A program made the translations under genes and the position numbers. A stretch of DNA of 64,000 nt. It comes from JBAXTE01 sp964653595 (lineage in GTDB: Bacteria; Bacteroidota; Bacteroidia; Bacteroidales; WCHB1-69). Below, in pieces: positions 33,948 through 43,045 of the stretch. Under the pieces are notes generated by a model that was not told where the DNA came from, made no database searches, and worked only from the letters and a program-made list of their open reading frames with translations. The stretch covers positions 1 to 64,000 of the forward strand of contig CAZZHH010000018.1 of the NCBI GenBank assembly GCA_964653595.1, written 5' to 3'. Every line of letters begins with the position of its first letter. Position 1 is the first letter of the stretch.

Positions 33948-36900
33948 TTATCTAATATTGTTGTTTTTTACTATAATTTTCACGAAGATCTCATCGGCCA
34001 AATCAATTTCAATCGCTTTAGAAAGATCGATATTATTAACTATTTCAAGATTATCCGCTAACACTTCGGAACAAATATATGAAATGTTTTTCATTAAAGC
34101 ACCAACCACGGTTTGATTTTCTTCTACAAAGATGGAGATCGTATCGGTAACTTCAAAATTTTGCTCTTTACGAATATTCTGAATTCTATTTACAAAATCT
34201 CTTGCTAACCCTTCTGCATACAAATCTTCATCAATCGTAATATCGAGTGCAATGGTAACAAGACCATCGTTTAATACAGCCCATCCTGGGATGTCTTGCG
34301 CAAAAATTTCCACATCTCCAAGTTCAATTGTTTGTGAATTGCCTTCTACCATCAATTCTATCTTACCATTTCTTTCGATGAAGGAAATCTGTTCTTGATT
34401 CATCTCTGTAATAGCCGCAGCAATTGGTTTCATTAGTTTTCCAAAACGAGGTCCTAATGTTTTAAAGTTTGGTTTAATATTCTTCACCAATATTTCATCC
34501 GATTCTGTAACATATACAACCTCTTTCACATTTACTTCCGATAAAATCAAACTCTCTACTAATTGAATTTGCTCTTTATTTTCGGAACTTAATACCGGAA
34601 TCATAATTTTACATAGAGGTTGTCTTACTCGTATTGCAGATTTTTTTCGGAGTGAAAGCACCATGGAGGATATTTTTTGAGCTAGTTGCATTCTCTCTTC
34701 CAATTTTTTATCGATCAACTTATCATTAAACTCTGGAAATGAAGATAAATGAACAGATGAGCATGTTTCTCTATTAGTTACCTTGTTTAAATCGATAAAT
34801 AACTTATCCGAAAAGAATGGAGCAATCGGACTACTCAATTTTGCAATAGTATTCAGGCATGTATACAAGGTTTGATAAGCTGAAATTTTATCACTGGTAT
34901 AATCTCCTTTCCAAAAACGACGACGAGAAAGTCGAACATACCAATTGCTTAAAAATTCGTTGACAAAATATTGTAATTCTCTACCAGCTTTTGTTGGTTC
35001 ATACTCTTGGTAATAGGTATCTACATTTTTAATCAATGTATTTAATTCCGACAAAATCCAACGATCTATTTCGGGGCGTTTTTCGAAATCAATTTCAGGT
35101 TCAGAGTATGTAAATTTGTCGATATTAGCATATAAAGCAAAAAAACCATAGGTATTATACAAGGTTCCGAAAAACTTACGTTGTACTTCGGAGATGCCTT
35201 CTAAGTCAAACTTTAAATTATCCCAAGGTTGCGCGTTGGTTATCATATACCAACGTGTTGCATCTGGACCAAACTTTTGAATTGTCTCAAATGGATCAAC
35301 CGCATTTCCGAGACGTTTCGACATTTTGTTTCCATTTTTGTCTAAAACTAATCCATTTGAAACCACATTTTTAAATGCAACTGAGTCGAATAATATGGTA
35401 GATATTGCATGTAAAGTAAAGAACCAACCACGAGTTTGATCTACTCCTTCCGCTATAAAATCAGCAGGATAATTTTTTTCGAAAAATTCTTTATTTTCAA
35501 AAGGATAATGAAGTTGAGCATAAGGCATCGAGCCAGAATCAAACCATACATCAATCAAATCGAGCTCTCTATACATAGGTTTTCCGGAGGAAGATACCAA
35601 AATTAGATCATCCACGTGTGGCCTGTGTATATCGATGGAATGATAATTCTCGTCTGACATATCCCCAGGAATAAACTTTGCAAATGGGTTCGAACTCATA
35701 ATGCCTGCTTTCACAGATTTTTCAATCTCGTTTACAAGTTCCTCGATAGAACCAATACATATTTGCTCTGACTTATCTTCGGAAACCCATATTGGAATTG
35801 GAATTCCCCAATACCTCGATCTGGACAAGTTCCAATCCACAAGATTTTCGAGCCAATTGCCAAACCTGCCCGACCCGGTAGCTTCTGGTTTCCAATTGAT
35901 AGTCTTATTAAGCTCTATCATTCTTTGTTTATAATCGGTGGTTTTAACAAACCACGAATCTAATGGATAATACAAAATCGGTTTATCTGTACGCCAGCAA
36001 TGAGGATAATTGTGAACATATTTTTCAATTTTAAAAGCTCTATTTTCAGCTTTCAACATTACACACAACTCTACGTCCAACGACTCTGTTTGAGGATTTG
36101 GATCATATTCGGCTTTCACAAATTTACCAGCAAAGCGACTGTACAAATCAACATTAACATTTTCTTTGACAAACAAGGGGTCCAAATCTGTGATTTTAAA
36201 AAACTTTCCTTGACGATCAACCATAGGTTGCCGTAGTCCTTTGTCATCAATCAATGTTAATGGAGGAACTCCTGATTGTTTTGCAACTCTATCATCATCC
36301 GCTCCAAAAGTAGGTGCAATATGAACGATTCCAGTTCCATCTTCTGTAGTTACAAAATCACCAACAATAACTTTAAATGCTCCTTCTCCAGGATTTACCC
36401 ATGGAATCAGTTGTTCATATTCTAATCCTTTTAAGTCGTTGCCTTTGCAGCTTGCAAGTACTTTGTATGGAATATTTTTATCTCCTTGTTTATATTCACT
36501 CATCACCAAGTCGACATTTTTTTCGGGGAACAAGGTATGCATCAACTGCTTAGCCATGATTATCTTAATAGGCAAACCATTGTATGGGTTGAAAGAATCA
36601 ACCAATACATACTCAATATTTGCTCCAACGGCTAATGCTGTATTGGAAGGAAGAGTCCATGGAGTAGTAGTCCATGCTAAAATGAAAAGATTATCCGGAA
36701 TTGGAGCATTTGAGTCAAAACCCCAAGGACAAAGTTCCATTTTTTGATTTGTTTTTACTTTAAACTGAGCCACACAAGTGGTATCTTTAACATCTTTATA
36801 GCATCCAGGCATGTTTAATTCGTGAGAACTTAACCCGGTGCCAGCTGCTGGAGAGAATGGCTGAATGGTATATCCTTTATATAAAAGTCCCTTGTTTGAC

Positions 36901-37403
36901 ATTTGTTTTAACAAATACCACACAGACTCAATGTATTTATTTTCAAAAGTAATATATGGATTATCCAAATCGACCCAATAACCCATCTTTACAGTTAGGT
37001 CGTCCCATAAATCTTTGTATTTCATCACCTCGGTTCTGCAGGCTTTGTTATACTCTTCAATAGTTATGGTTTTACCGATGTCTTCTTTTGTTATGCCTAA
37101 AGTTTTCTCTACTCCTAATTCAACCGGTAAGCCATGAGTATCCCAACCAGCTTTCCGAGATACATGAAACCCTTTCAATGTTTTGTATCTGCAAAAAATA
37201 TCTTTAATAGCACGAGCCAATACGTGATGAATACCTGGTTGGCCATTTGCAGAGGGAGGACCTTCATAAAAAACATATGGTGTATGGTTTTCGCTTTTCT
37301 TTAAACTTTCTGCAAATGTATTATTACTTAACCAATGTTGCAGAATCTCCTCGTGAATGGCTGTTAAGTTGAGTTGTTTGTACTCCTGATACTTTTGACC
37401 CAT
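33948..37403 (-). CDS. ileS: Isoleucyl-tRNA synthetase
   Basis: IleS charges tRNA-Ile. From 37403 (MGQKYQEYKQLNL) the protein is about 1,151 residues, the long type-2 (eukaryote-like) form common in this phylum. The HIGH motif is in GPPSANGQPGIHHVLAR and the KMSKS motif in DKNGNKMSKRLGNA. Between them lies the editing domain (around TTPWTLPSNTALAVG). The ATG at 37403 has a good ribosome binding site (AAGGAGA, 6-7 bases upstream) and lies after a -7 box at 37437-37444. The frame extending to 37439 begins at a non-ATG codon next to the promoter and is rejected. Confidence 0.97.
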   Translation of the reverse strand: MGQKYQEYKQLNLTAIHEEILQHWLSNNTFAESLKKSENHTPYVFYEGPPSANGQPGIHHVLARAIKDIFCRYKTLKGFHVSRKAGWDTHGLPVELGVEKTLGITKEDIGKTITIEEYNKACRTEVMKYKDLWDDLTVKMGYWVDLDNPYITFENKYIESVWYLLKQMSNKGLLYKGYTIQPFSPAAGTGLSSHELNMPGCYKDVKDTTCVAQFKVKTNQKMELCPWGFDSNAPIPDNLFILAWTTTPWTLPSNTALAVGANIEYVLVDSFNPYNGLPIKIIMAKQLMHTLFPEKNVDLVMSEYKQGDKNIPYKVLASCKGNDLKGLEYEQLIPWVNPGEGAFKVIVGDFVTTEDGTGIVHIAPTFGADDDRVAKQSGVPPLTLIDDKGLRQPMVDRQGKFFKITDLDPLFVKENVNVDLYSRFAGKFVKAEYDPNPQTESLDVELCVMLKAENRAFKIEKYVHNYPHCWRTDKPILYYPLDSWFVKTTDYKQRMIELNKTINWKPEATGSGRFGNWLENLVDWNLSRSRYWGIPIPIWVSEDKSEQICIGSIEELVNEIEKSVKAGIMSSNPFAKFIPGDMSDENYHSIDIHRPHVDDLILVSSSGKPMYRELDLIDVWFDSGSMPYAQLHYPFENKEFFEKNYPADFIAEGVDQTRGWFFTLHAISTILFDSVAFKNVVSNGLVLDKNGNKMSKRLGNAVDPFETIQKFGPDATRWYMITNAQPWDNLKFDLEGISEVQRKFFGTLYNTYGFFALYANIDKFTYSEPEIDFEKRPEIDRWILSELNTLIKNVDTYYQEYEPTKAGRELQYFVNEFLSNWYVRLSRRRFWKGDYTSDKISAYQTLYTCLNTIAKLSSPIAPFFSDKLFIDLNKVTNRETCSSVHLSSFPEFNDKLIDKKLEERMQLAQKISSMVLSLRKKSAIRVRQPLCKIMIPVLSSENKEQIQLVESLILSEVNVKEVVYVTESDEILVKNIKPNFKTLGPRFGKLMKPIAAAITEMNQEQISFIERNGKIELMVEGNSQTIELGDVEIFAQDIPGWAVLNDGLVTIALDITIDEDLYAEGLARDFVNRIQNIRKEQNFEVTDTISIFVEENQTVVGALMKNISYICSEVLADNLEIVNNIDLSKAIEIDLADEIFVKIIVKNNNIR

Positions 37404-37436
37404 GTTGTCTCCTTTTTCTTTTAAAATTTCAGGGTG

Positions 37437-37444
37437 CAAAATTA
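37437..37444 (-). promoter_or_regulatory. -7 element of the ileS-lspA unit
   Basis: Minus-strand TAATTTTG matches TAnnTTTG. It is 34 bases before the ileS ATG, in the gap after lptC, which is transcribed in the same direction. Confidence 0.55.
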
Positions 37445-37575
37445 CAAAAAAATAGCTGATTTACAAACTGTATCGTTTGAAAATCACTTGATTTATTTGA
37501 GATTGATTTTTGAAAGAATTAGAATGTATAATCCAAAGATAGAATTCCAAGAAATTTCCCCTTAAGAGGAGTAAA

Positions 37576-38160
37576 TTATTCTAAATCACGTTCGTCTTTG
37601 CGTTCTTCAAAATAAAAGGTAAATCTAGGGTTTCGAATAGTATATTTTGAAAATCTTTCGTCCGAATCAAAACCATCGCCATACATCACCCCACTTGGAT
37701 TTGTACGTTTTACAAAAACATTCGAATAGATTGTGTTTCTAAGCTGATCCCACACAATATGTTCGGTTTCAATTGTTTCTTTGTTTTGATGATTTATAAT
37801 TACTACTTTTCCTCGTGCTTCCATGGTTTTTCGGGCTTCGTAACTTAAAGCATAATTAGCTGTAAGGGTTGTTTTTAACACTCCGGAATTATCAAAAGAA
37901 GTCAACCTTATTCCTTTTGGAAATTCAATATAAGAATCGTTGGTTAAATACTTATTCATTAATTCACTTGCAAGTATAAATTGCATTCTGCCCGAATCAC
38001 TGTAGATAACGGTAATGTTTTTTGCTTGCTCATCGGGGTGTTTATCTATTGCGGTTATGCTGTTTACTTTTGCAATGTCATTCTTACAACTATAACTGAT
38101 AATAGCCATCGAAATGGCTATTATCAGTATATAATAATAAGATTTTTTTTGTCGAATCAT
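37576..38160 (-). CDS. lptC: LptC-like lipopolysaccharide export protein
   Basis: The product of about 194 residues has an N-terminal lipoprotein-like signal (YYYILIIAISMAIISYSC). It is followed by a beta-rich domain with the LptC/OstA-like pattern (YSDSGRMQFILASELMNKY, FPKGIRLTSFD, YGDGFDSDERFSKYTIRNP). LptC receives lipopolysaccharide from the LptBFG transporter and hands it to LptA in the periplasm. The order coaX-OMP-TPR-lptC is common in Bacteroidota. An alternative start lies three codons upstream at 38169. Confidence 0.88.
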   Translation of the reverse strand: MIRQKKSYYYILIIAISMAIISYSCKNDIAKVNSITAIDKHPDEQAKNITVIYSDSGRMQFILASELMNKYLTNDSYIEFPKGIRLTSFDNSGVLKTTLTANYALSYEARKTMEARGKVVIINHQNKETIETEHIVWDQLRNTIYSNVFVKRTNPSGVMYGDGFDSDERFSKYTIRNPRFTFYFEERKDERDLE

Positions 38161-38169
38161 TAGATGCAA

Positions 38170-39681
38170 TTATCGTACGATAGTGGTTTCATTAATCCAA
38201 CATCCTACGGTATAAGCTTGACCTTTTGCAAGACCGTTAAAGAATATTGCTTGTGAAGATGGGAATCTACTTGCTGCTGCACTAATACGTTTGTTGGCCT
38301 CATCTGTTTTCTTGCTATCGATAGACTTGGCTTTCATGTATTTATCTACTGCTGTCCAGTTAGCCACTCTCGATGTAAGTTCATCTGATCCACAAGAAGC
38401 TGCACTTTGAGCATACATATCTCCAATTAAGATGTATGGAGTTCCATCTCCAGGTTTTAGAGCCGCGTATTTGTATGCGTATGTTCTAGCTACACTGTAT
38501 TGTTTAAGAGCAGAGCAAGTGAAAGCAAGCATGATATAGGTTTGCGCTTTTGATTCTTCATCAGTAAATAATTTGATAGCATCTTCGAAATAATCTTTTG
38601 CTTTGGCATAATCTTCTTTACTAAAATTCATGACACCAACCATAAAAGCAGAAGCAGCAGTAGGCTTTATTGCATATAATTTAGTAGATGCATTTAAAAA
38701 TAATTCAGATGTTGTACATTTCTTTTTGTTCATGATTTTTGTTATCTTCTCTAACAAAGCAACATCCTCTGGATTTTCATTAAATTTCTTTTTGTAAATC
38801 TTTTCGATATCTTCGCATTTTGCATATGGAGTAAACAAAAGATCAAAATTGCTTTTTGCTTTTTCGAAACCTGCTAATGTTTTTCCTAATGTAAGAGTAT
38901 CTTTTCCTAATTTTTCCATTTGTTTTTTATAGGCAATGGAATCTATTAGTTTAGCTGACAATTGAGAGTTTAAAGAATCAATTAAATTTACGGCCAATCC
39001 GAATTGAGTTTGTGCTTTATCTAAGTTAAATTCTATAATATCACTTCCTTTATCATAAGTATCAAACATCAATGTAGTCTCCAAACCTCTATAAAGCATA
39101 TACTTTTCGGCAGTTTGATAATGTGCATTAATAACAGAAGGAGTAGAATTATTTCCTTCGAGTGCGATAGACTCTTCATACATTTTGAAAGCATTTTCCC
39201 AAATTTGAGCTAAGGTATCCCGTATTGCATTTTTTTTAAGTGTATCCTTTTCTACTTTGTACTTAGCATCCCAAATTTTAGGGATGTGGGTGATATACTC
39301 ATTCGCTTTTCGTCCTAAAACAGACCCTTTAGTAGCTGGATATAATTGAATCCTAGTATCATACACTAAGAAAAGACTATCTAAAAGCATGTGTCTTCTA
39401 GTTTCATCTCGTGTGCTTTTTATCTCTTCATTGATAATATGTGGCCCATTTATCAAGATATTTAAACTTGCTTTTGGACAGTTACAAAAAGTCCATTGCC
39501 ATGGAGAATATGCATCTTTAAAATTGTTTTGGCGATAAAATTCGCGATAAAGGGATAAGTTTTTAACACATTCTGCGCTATCTTTTCCATATTTACCCGA
39601 TGCATCATCTTGCGCATAAAGGGAGAATGACCCCATTGCAATCAATCCGATTAGAAATAATTTTAATGATTTTGTTTTCAT
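38170..39681 (-). CDS. Exported tetratricopeptide-repeat protein
   Basis: The 503-residue protein begins with a signal peptide ending SFSLYAQ (about 17-23). A largely helical body follows, with TPR-like repeats best seen near 345-420 (NFSKEDYAKAKDYFEDAIKLF is one helix pair). Cysteine-containing segments occur near the N-terminus (WTFCNCPKASLN). Probably a periplasmic or outer membrane-associated scaffold. Conserved next to lptC and an outer membrane barrel gene in this phylum. Function unknown. Confidence 0.8.
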   Translation of the reverse strand: MKTKSLKLFLIGLIAMGSFSLYAQDDASGKYGKDSAECVKNLSLYREFYRQNNFKDAYSPWQWTFCNCPKASLNILINGPHIINEEIKSTRDETRRHMLLDSLFLVYDTRIQLYPATKGSVLGRKANEYITHIPKIWDAKYKVEKDTLKKNAIRDTLAQIWENAFKMYEESIALEGNNSTPSVINAHYQTAEKYMLYRGLETTLMFDTYDKGSDIIEFNLDKAQTQFGLAVNLIDSLNSQLSAKLIDSIAYKKQMEKLGKDTLTLGKTLAGFEKAKSNFDLLFTPYAKCEDIEKIYKKKFNENPEDVALLEKITKIMNKKKCTTSELFLNASTKLYAIKPTAASAFMVGVMNFSKEDYAKAKDYFEDAIKLFTDEESKAQTYIMLAFTCSALKQYSVARTYAYKYAALKPGDGTPYILIGDMYAQSAASCGSDELTSRVANWTAVDKYMKAKSIDSKKTDEANKRISAAASRFPSSQAIFFNGLAKGQAYTVGCWINETTIVR

Positions 39682-39723
39682 TTTAAATTTAATTTTTATA
39701 ATTTAAATTATTTATTTTTAATA

Positions 39724-40989
39724 TTAATCCAATTTCCTTCTAACATACATGTTGTCCCATAACTGAAATCCGATCATAACTCTTGTAAACGATTCTTTGA
39801 TCAAATTATTGGAAGTTGTTCCTCTTTCACCGTATTCTATTCCAAGATTAAATGAACTCCTTTTTTTGATAGGGATACTAATGCCAAAATTAATGCCAAA
39901 CTCGTTAATATTCGTGTTTTTTAGATCCAAGTATGACTTTTGAAATCTGAAGCCAGCGCGATATCTCGCTTTTTGAAATAATTTTTGAGATTGCGGATTT
40001 GGGACAAACATACCGCCCAGAGCAACTTGATAACTATCAGATAATGAATCATTCCTATCAAAGACAGTATAATTACTCCAATTTTGCCAATTCACGTCAG
40101 CACTTACTATAAATTTATCATTCTTTCCAAAAGCAACTCCCCCACCAGCAACAAAAGGAAGTATGATGTTTCCGTTTTTGTTGTTAAAATTTTCGATGGT
40201 ATCCTTTGTAATATAGCTTCCGGCGCTATTAAGCAAAAAAGTAGTTGTAAAAATGTCATCTGTTGCTTTTACAGAAGAGCTCAAACCTGAAGTTGCTCCA
40301 ACAACTACATAGTAATCATTTTTAAGCTCTTTTTTATACTGTAAACCACCCAAAAAGTTAAAACCTCTTATGTAAGTCTTGTTTTTTGAGTCTAGACCAA
40401 GAACGGTCATACTTTCGAACTCTTCCACCCTTTGACGGTTGATAGTACCAAACAAATAAGATGCATTTACACCTATTGAAAGTCCTTGAATAATCCGGAT
40501 ACTATTACCCCAGAATGCTTGCGTTAATCCGCCATCGCCAATGTATTTGTAGGTATAATTACCAAGCACATCACTCGTACCAGAAGTAGTGATTTTATAA
40601 CCAACATCGCTAAATGGTTGAACTCCAAAAACAGTTTTCCAACCTTTATACATTGTGAATCCAACGTTAAAATATCCAAGGGAAGAGGTGTTCGAAGATT
40701 GTTTAGCAAAATCAGTTTTAGAATTTAAGAAAGTAGCTATTAAACTACCATCAATGATAAATCCTAAAGTATCGATTGCATTATAGGAAGCTGGATTGCC
40801 AGTGTTGATAACAAAAGGCATTTGGATAGCCTGACTTACACCTCCCATGGATGAGCAAAATATGGTATTTCTATTGCTTAATGCACCCAATCCATATCGA
40901 GTATAGGGAGAACTTGGGTTATTTTGAGCATTTACAACACCACTAATCAACAAAAATAAGAGTGTTATGTAGTTAACTTTTTTAGTCAT
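39724..40989 (-). CDS. Outer membrane beta-barrel protein (OmpP1/FadL-like)
   Basis: The 421-residue product has a signal peptide ending VVNAQ (about 18-22). It then shows the conserved start of this Bacteroidota barrel family, NPSSPYTRYGLGALSN, followed by alternating hydrophobic beta strands to a C-terminal aromatic-containing strand (RVMIGFQLWDNM). Related to long-chain fatty acid transporter-type barrels, but the substrate is unknown. Its start overlaps the end of coaX by 8 bases. Confidence 0.8.
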   Translation of the reverse strand: MTKKVNYITLLFLLISGVVNAQNNPSSPYTRYGLGALSNRNTIFCSSMGGVSQAIQMPFVINTGNPASYNAIDTLGFIIDGSLIATFLNSKTDFAKQSSNTSSLGYFNVGFTMYKGWKTVFGVQPFSDVGYKITTSGTSDVLGNYTYKYIGDGGLTQAFWGNSIRIIQGLSIGVNASYLFGTINRQRVEEFESMTVLGLDSKNKTYIRGFNFLGGLQYKKELKNDYYVVVGATSGLSSSVKATDDIFTTTFLLNSAGSYITKDTIENFNNKNGNIILPFVAGGGVAFGKNDKFIVSADVNWQNWSNYTVFDRNDSLSDSYQVALGGMFVPNPQSQKLFQKARYRAGFRFQKSYLDLKNTNINEFGINFGISIPIKKRSSFNLGIEYGERGTTSNNLIKESFTRVMIGFQLWDNMYVRRKLD

Positions 40990-41701
40990 TTATATTTAAT
41001 ATTGAGTTTAAACCTTCCATTACAAGGTTTGGTTTTGCAAAATTGCTATTTTTTAGCCACTTATCAAAATATTTTACCGCTCCACCCGTTAAAAAAATTG
41101 TTAAATTACCATATTTCGTTTTATATCGATCGATCATTCCATCAATTTCTGAGGCTATTCCACAGGTAACACCAGCCAACATGGACAATTTTGTAGAATT
41201 ACCAACAAAGGCATCTATTTCTTCGAATTCAATATCTGGAAGTTTACTGGTAAAATGCTTCATCGACATCAATCTCATTCCAATTCCAGGGGAGATACTA
41301 CCTCCTTTATACATATTTTGGTCGTCTACAAAGTCGAAAGTCACACAACTACCAGCCTGAACTACCAATAAATTCCCTGTAGAAGCATGCAATCTACCTC
41401 CAACGCAAGCTGCAATTCTGTCAGAGCCAAGAGTTTCTTTATTTACATAAGCTAATTTGAAGGGAAGTGTGACATTTGGAGACATTTCTACGAAAGGAAT
41501 CCGATTTTTCAACCAATCTTTAATCTCTTCATCCTCTTTAATCACGGAGCTAATGATAGCTTTATCCATAGAATATTCGCTTGATAAAGAGGTCAAATCG
41601 GAAGGTTTAAGGGTGTCAAATTTACGGACATCTACAAGCTCGTCATTGCGAAAGAGAGCAAGTTTATGATATGTATTACCCAAGTCGATGATCAAATTCA
41701 T
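40982..41701 (-). CDS. coaX: Type III pantothenate kinase
   Basis: CoaX phosphorylates pantothenate, the first step of coenzyme A synthesis. From 41701 the protein is about 239 residues. It begins MNLIIDLGNTYHKLALF (phosphate-binding DLGNT), with GSDRIAACVGG (about 97-107), VVQAGSCVTFDFV, GGSISPGIGMRL and the C-terminal FLTGGAVKYF. The frame extends to 41731 but crosses the -7 element at 41710-41717, which fixes the start at 41701 and gives an almost leaderless transcript. Confidence 0.94.
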   Translation of the reverse strand: MNLIIDLGNTYHKLALFRNDELVDVRKFDTLKPSDLTSLSSEYSMDKAIISSVIKEDEEIKDWLKNRIPFVEMSPNVTLPFKLAYVNKETLGSDRIAACVGGRLHASTGNLLVVQAGSCVTFDFVDDQNMYKGGSISPGIGMRLMSMKHFTSKLPDIEFEEIDAFVGNSTKLSMLAGVTCGIASEIDGMIDRYKTKYGNLTIFLTGGAVKYFDKWLKNSNFAKPNLVMEGLNSILNIND

Positions 41702-41709
41702 AATTAGTG

Positions 41710-41717
41710 CAAAGATA
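41710..41717 (-). promoter_or_regulatory. -7 element of coaX (near-leaderless)
   Basis: Minus-strand TATCTTTG ends 8 bases before the coaX ATG at 41701. The implied leader is only a few nucleotides. It excludes the upstream in-frame ATG at 41731. Confidence 0.55.
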
Positions 41718-41816
41718 AAAAAAACTGACAATTAATATGCTTGTATAACGATTAAATAGGTAAATCATTGCATAACATATAAAACTAAATTGTAATTTCG
41801 CTAAAATATTTGAAGT

Positions 41817-42383
41817 ATGCAAGGTAAATTAATCATCTTTTCAGCACCTTCTGGAGCAGGCAAAACCACCATCGTAAAACAATTATTAGAGGCTGGATTA
41901 CCACTTTCATTTTCCATTTCAGCTACTAGCAGAGCAAAGAGAGAAGGAGAAGTAGAGGGGAAAGATTACTATTTCTTATCGGTAGAAGAATTTAAATCAA
42001 AAATTGCAAATGGTGATTTTTTGGAATGGGAAGAGGTTTATCCAGGCAGTTTTTATGGCACTTTAAAGTCAGAAGTAGAACGTATATGGCATGAGGGCAA
42101 GCATGTAATTTTTGACGTGGACGTAATCGGTGGTTTAAATATAAAAAAAGCCTATCCAAATATTGCTCACACCTTTTTTGTACAACCCCCAACCCTTGAA
42201 ACCCTCAAGGAAAGACTTATAAACAGAAGTACAGAATCGGAAGATAATATTCAAAAAAGGCTATCAAAAGCCGATTATGAACTCACTTTTTCTGCTAAAT
42301 TTGACACCATTATAGTAAACGATAATTTAGAAAAAGCAGTGAACGAATCTATTAGAAAAGTTTTAGAATTCATAAATGAATAA
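41817..42383 (+). CDS. gmk: Guanylate kinase
   Basis: Gmk phosphorylates GMP to GDP. The 188-residue length is standard. The P-loop is SAPSGAGKTTIVKQLL (about 9-24), and the GMP-binding region contains SISATSRAKREGEVEGKDYYFL (about 33-54). The lid region has RLINRSTESEDNIQKRLSKA. Transcribed divergently from coaX, and followed closely by nadD. Confidence 0.96.
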   Translation: MQGKLIIFSAPSGAGKTTIVKQLLEAGLPLSFSISATSRAKREGEVEGKDYYFLSVEEFKSKIANGDFLEWEEVYPGSFYGTLKSEVERIWHEGKHVIFDVDVIGGLNIKKAYPNIAHTFFVQPPTLETLKERLINRSTESEDNIQKRLSKADYELTFSAKFDTIIVNDNLEKAVNESIRKVLEFINE

Positions 42384-42391
42384 ACAAATAG

Positions 42392-42988
42392 ATGAATTTA
42401 AAAAAACAAAAAATCGGTCTTTTCTTTGGCTCCTTTAATCCAATCCATAATGGGCACTTGATTATTGCCAACTTTATGGCACACAATACCAGCATGGACC
42501 AAGTTTGGTTTGTGGTTTCGCCCTGCAATCCTCTTAAAAAAAAAGAGACTCTTCTGAATGAACACCATCGATTAGCGTTGGTAAAAATTGCAATCGACGA
42601 CAACCCATTGCTTAGAGCTTGTGATATTGAATTTAAACTACCTCAGCCATCCTATACCACACACACTTTAGCATATTTGAGCGACCTATATCCAAATAAA
42701 GAGTTTTGTTTAATCATGGGTGGAGACAATTTAGAATCTATTGAAAAATGGAAAAATTACCAATCGATCGTCGACAATTACGACATATATGTATATCCAC
42801 GCCCAAATACAGAGATTAAAAAATGGGAATCATTGAACAATATTCACTTTTTAGATGTCCCTTTAATGGAACTATCGTCTAGTTTTATTCGAAATCAGAT
42901 TATGGAAGGAAAAAATATTCGATATATGACTCCTGATGCCGTAATACAATATATAGAAGATATGCATTTTTACAAAAGAAATAAATAG
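42392..42988 (+). CDS. nadD: Nicotinate-nucleotide adenylyltransferase
   Basis: NadD adenylates nicotinate mononucleotide in NAD synthesis. The 198-residue product has the nucleotidyltransferase motif GLFFGSFNPIHNGHLIIA (about 9-26), MGGDNLESIEKWKN (about 110-123) and the C-terminal SSSFIRNQI (ISSTxxR-like). It starts 8 bases after gmk, so the two are co-transcribed. Confidence 0.95.
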   Translation: MNLKKQKIGLFFGSFNPIHNGHLIIANFMAHNTSMDQVWFVVSPCNPLKKKETLLNEHHRLALVKIAIDDNPLLRACDIEFKLPQPSYTTHTLAYLSDLYPNKEFCLIMGGDNLESIEKWKNYQSIVDNYDIYVYPRPNTEIKKWESLNNIHFLDVPLMELSSSFIRNQIMEGKNIRYMTPDAVIQYIEDMHFYKRNK

Positions 42989-43045
42989 TATAACCGAACA
43001 TAAACATTCGTTTATAATACACAAAAGAAATTTAAAACATCAACA

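Noticed and set aside
37404..37439. Upstream start of IleS
   Set aside because: It begins at a non-ATG codon overlapping the -7 element. The internal ATG at 37403 has a strong ribosome binding site.
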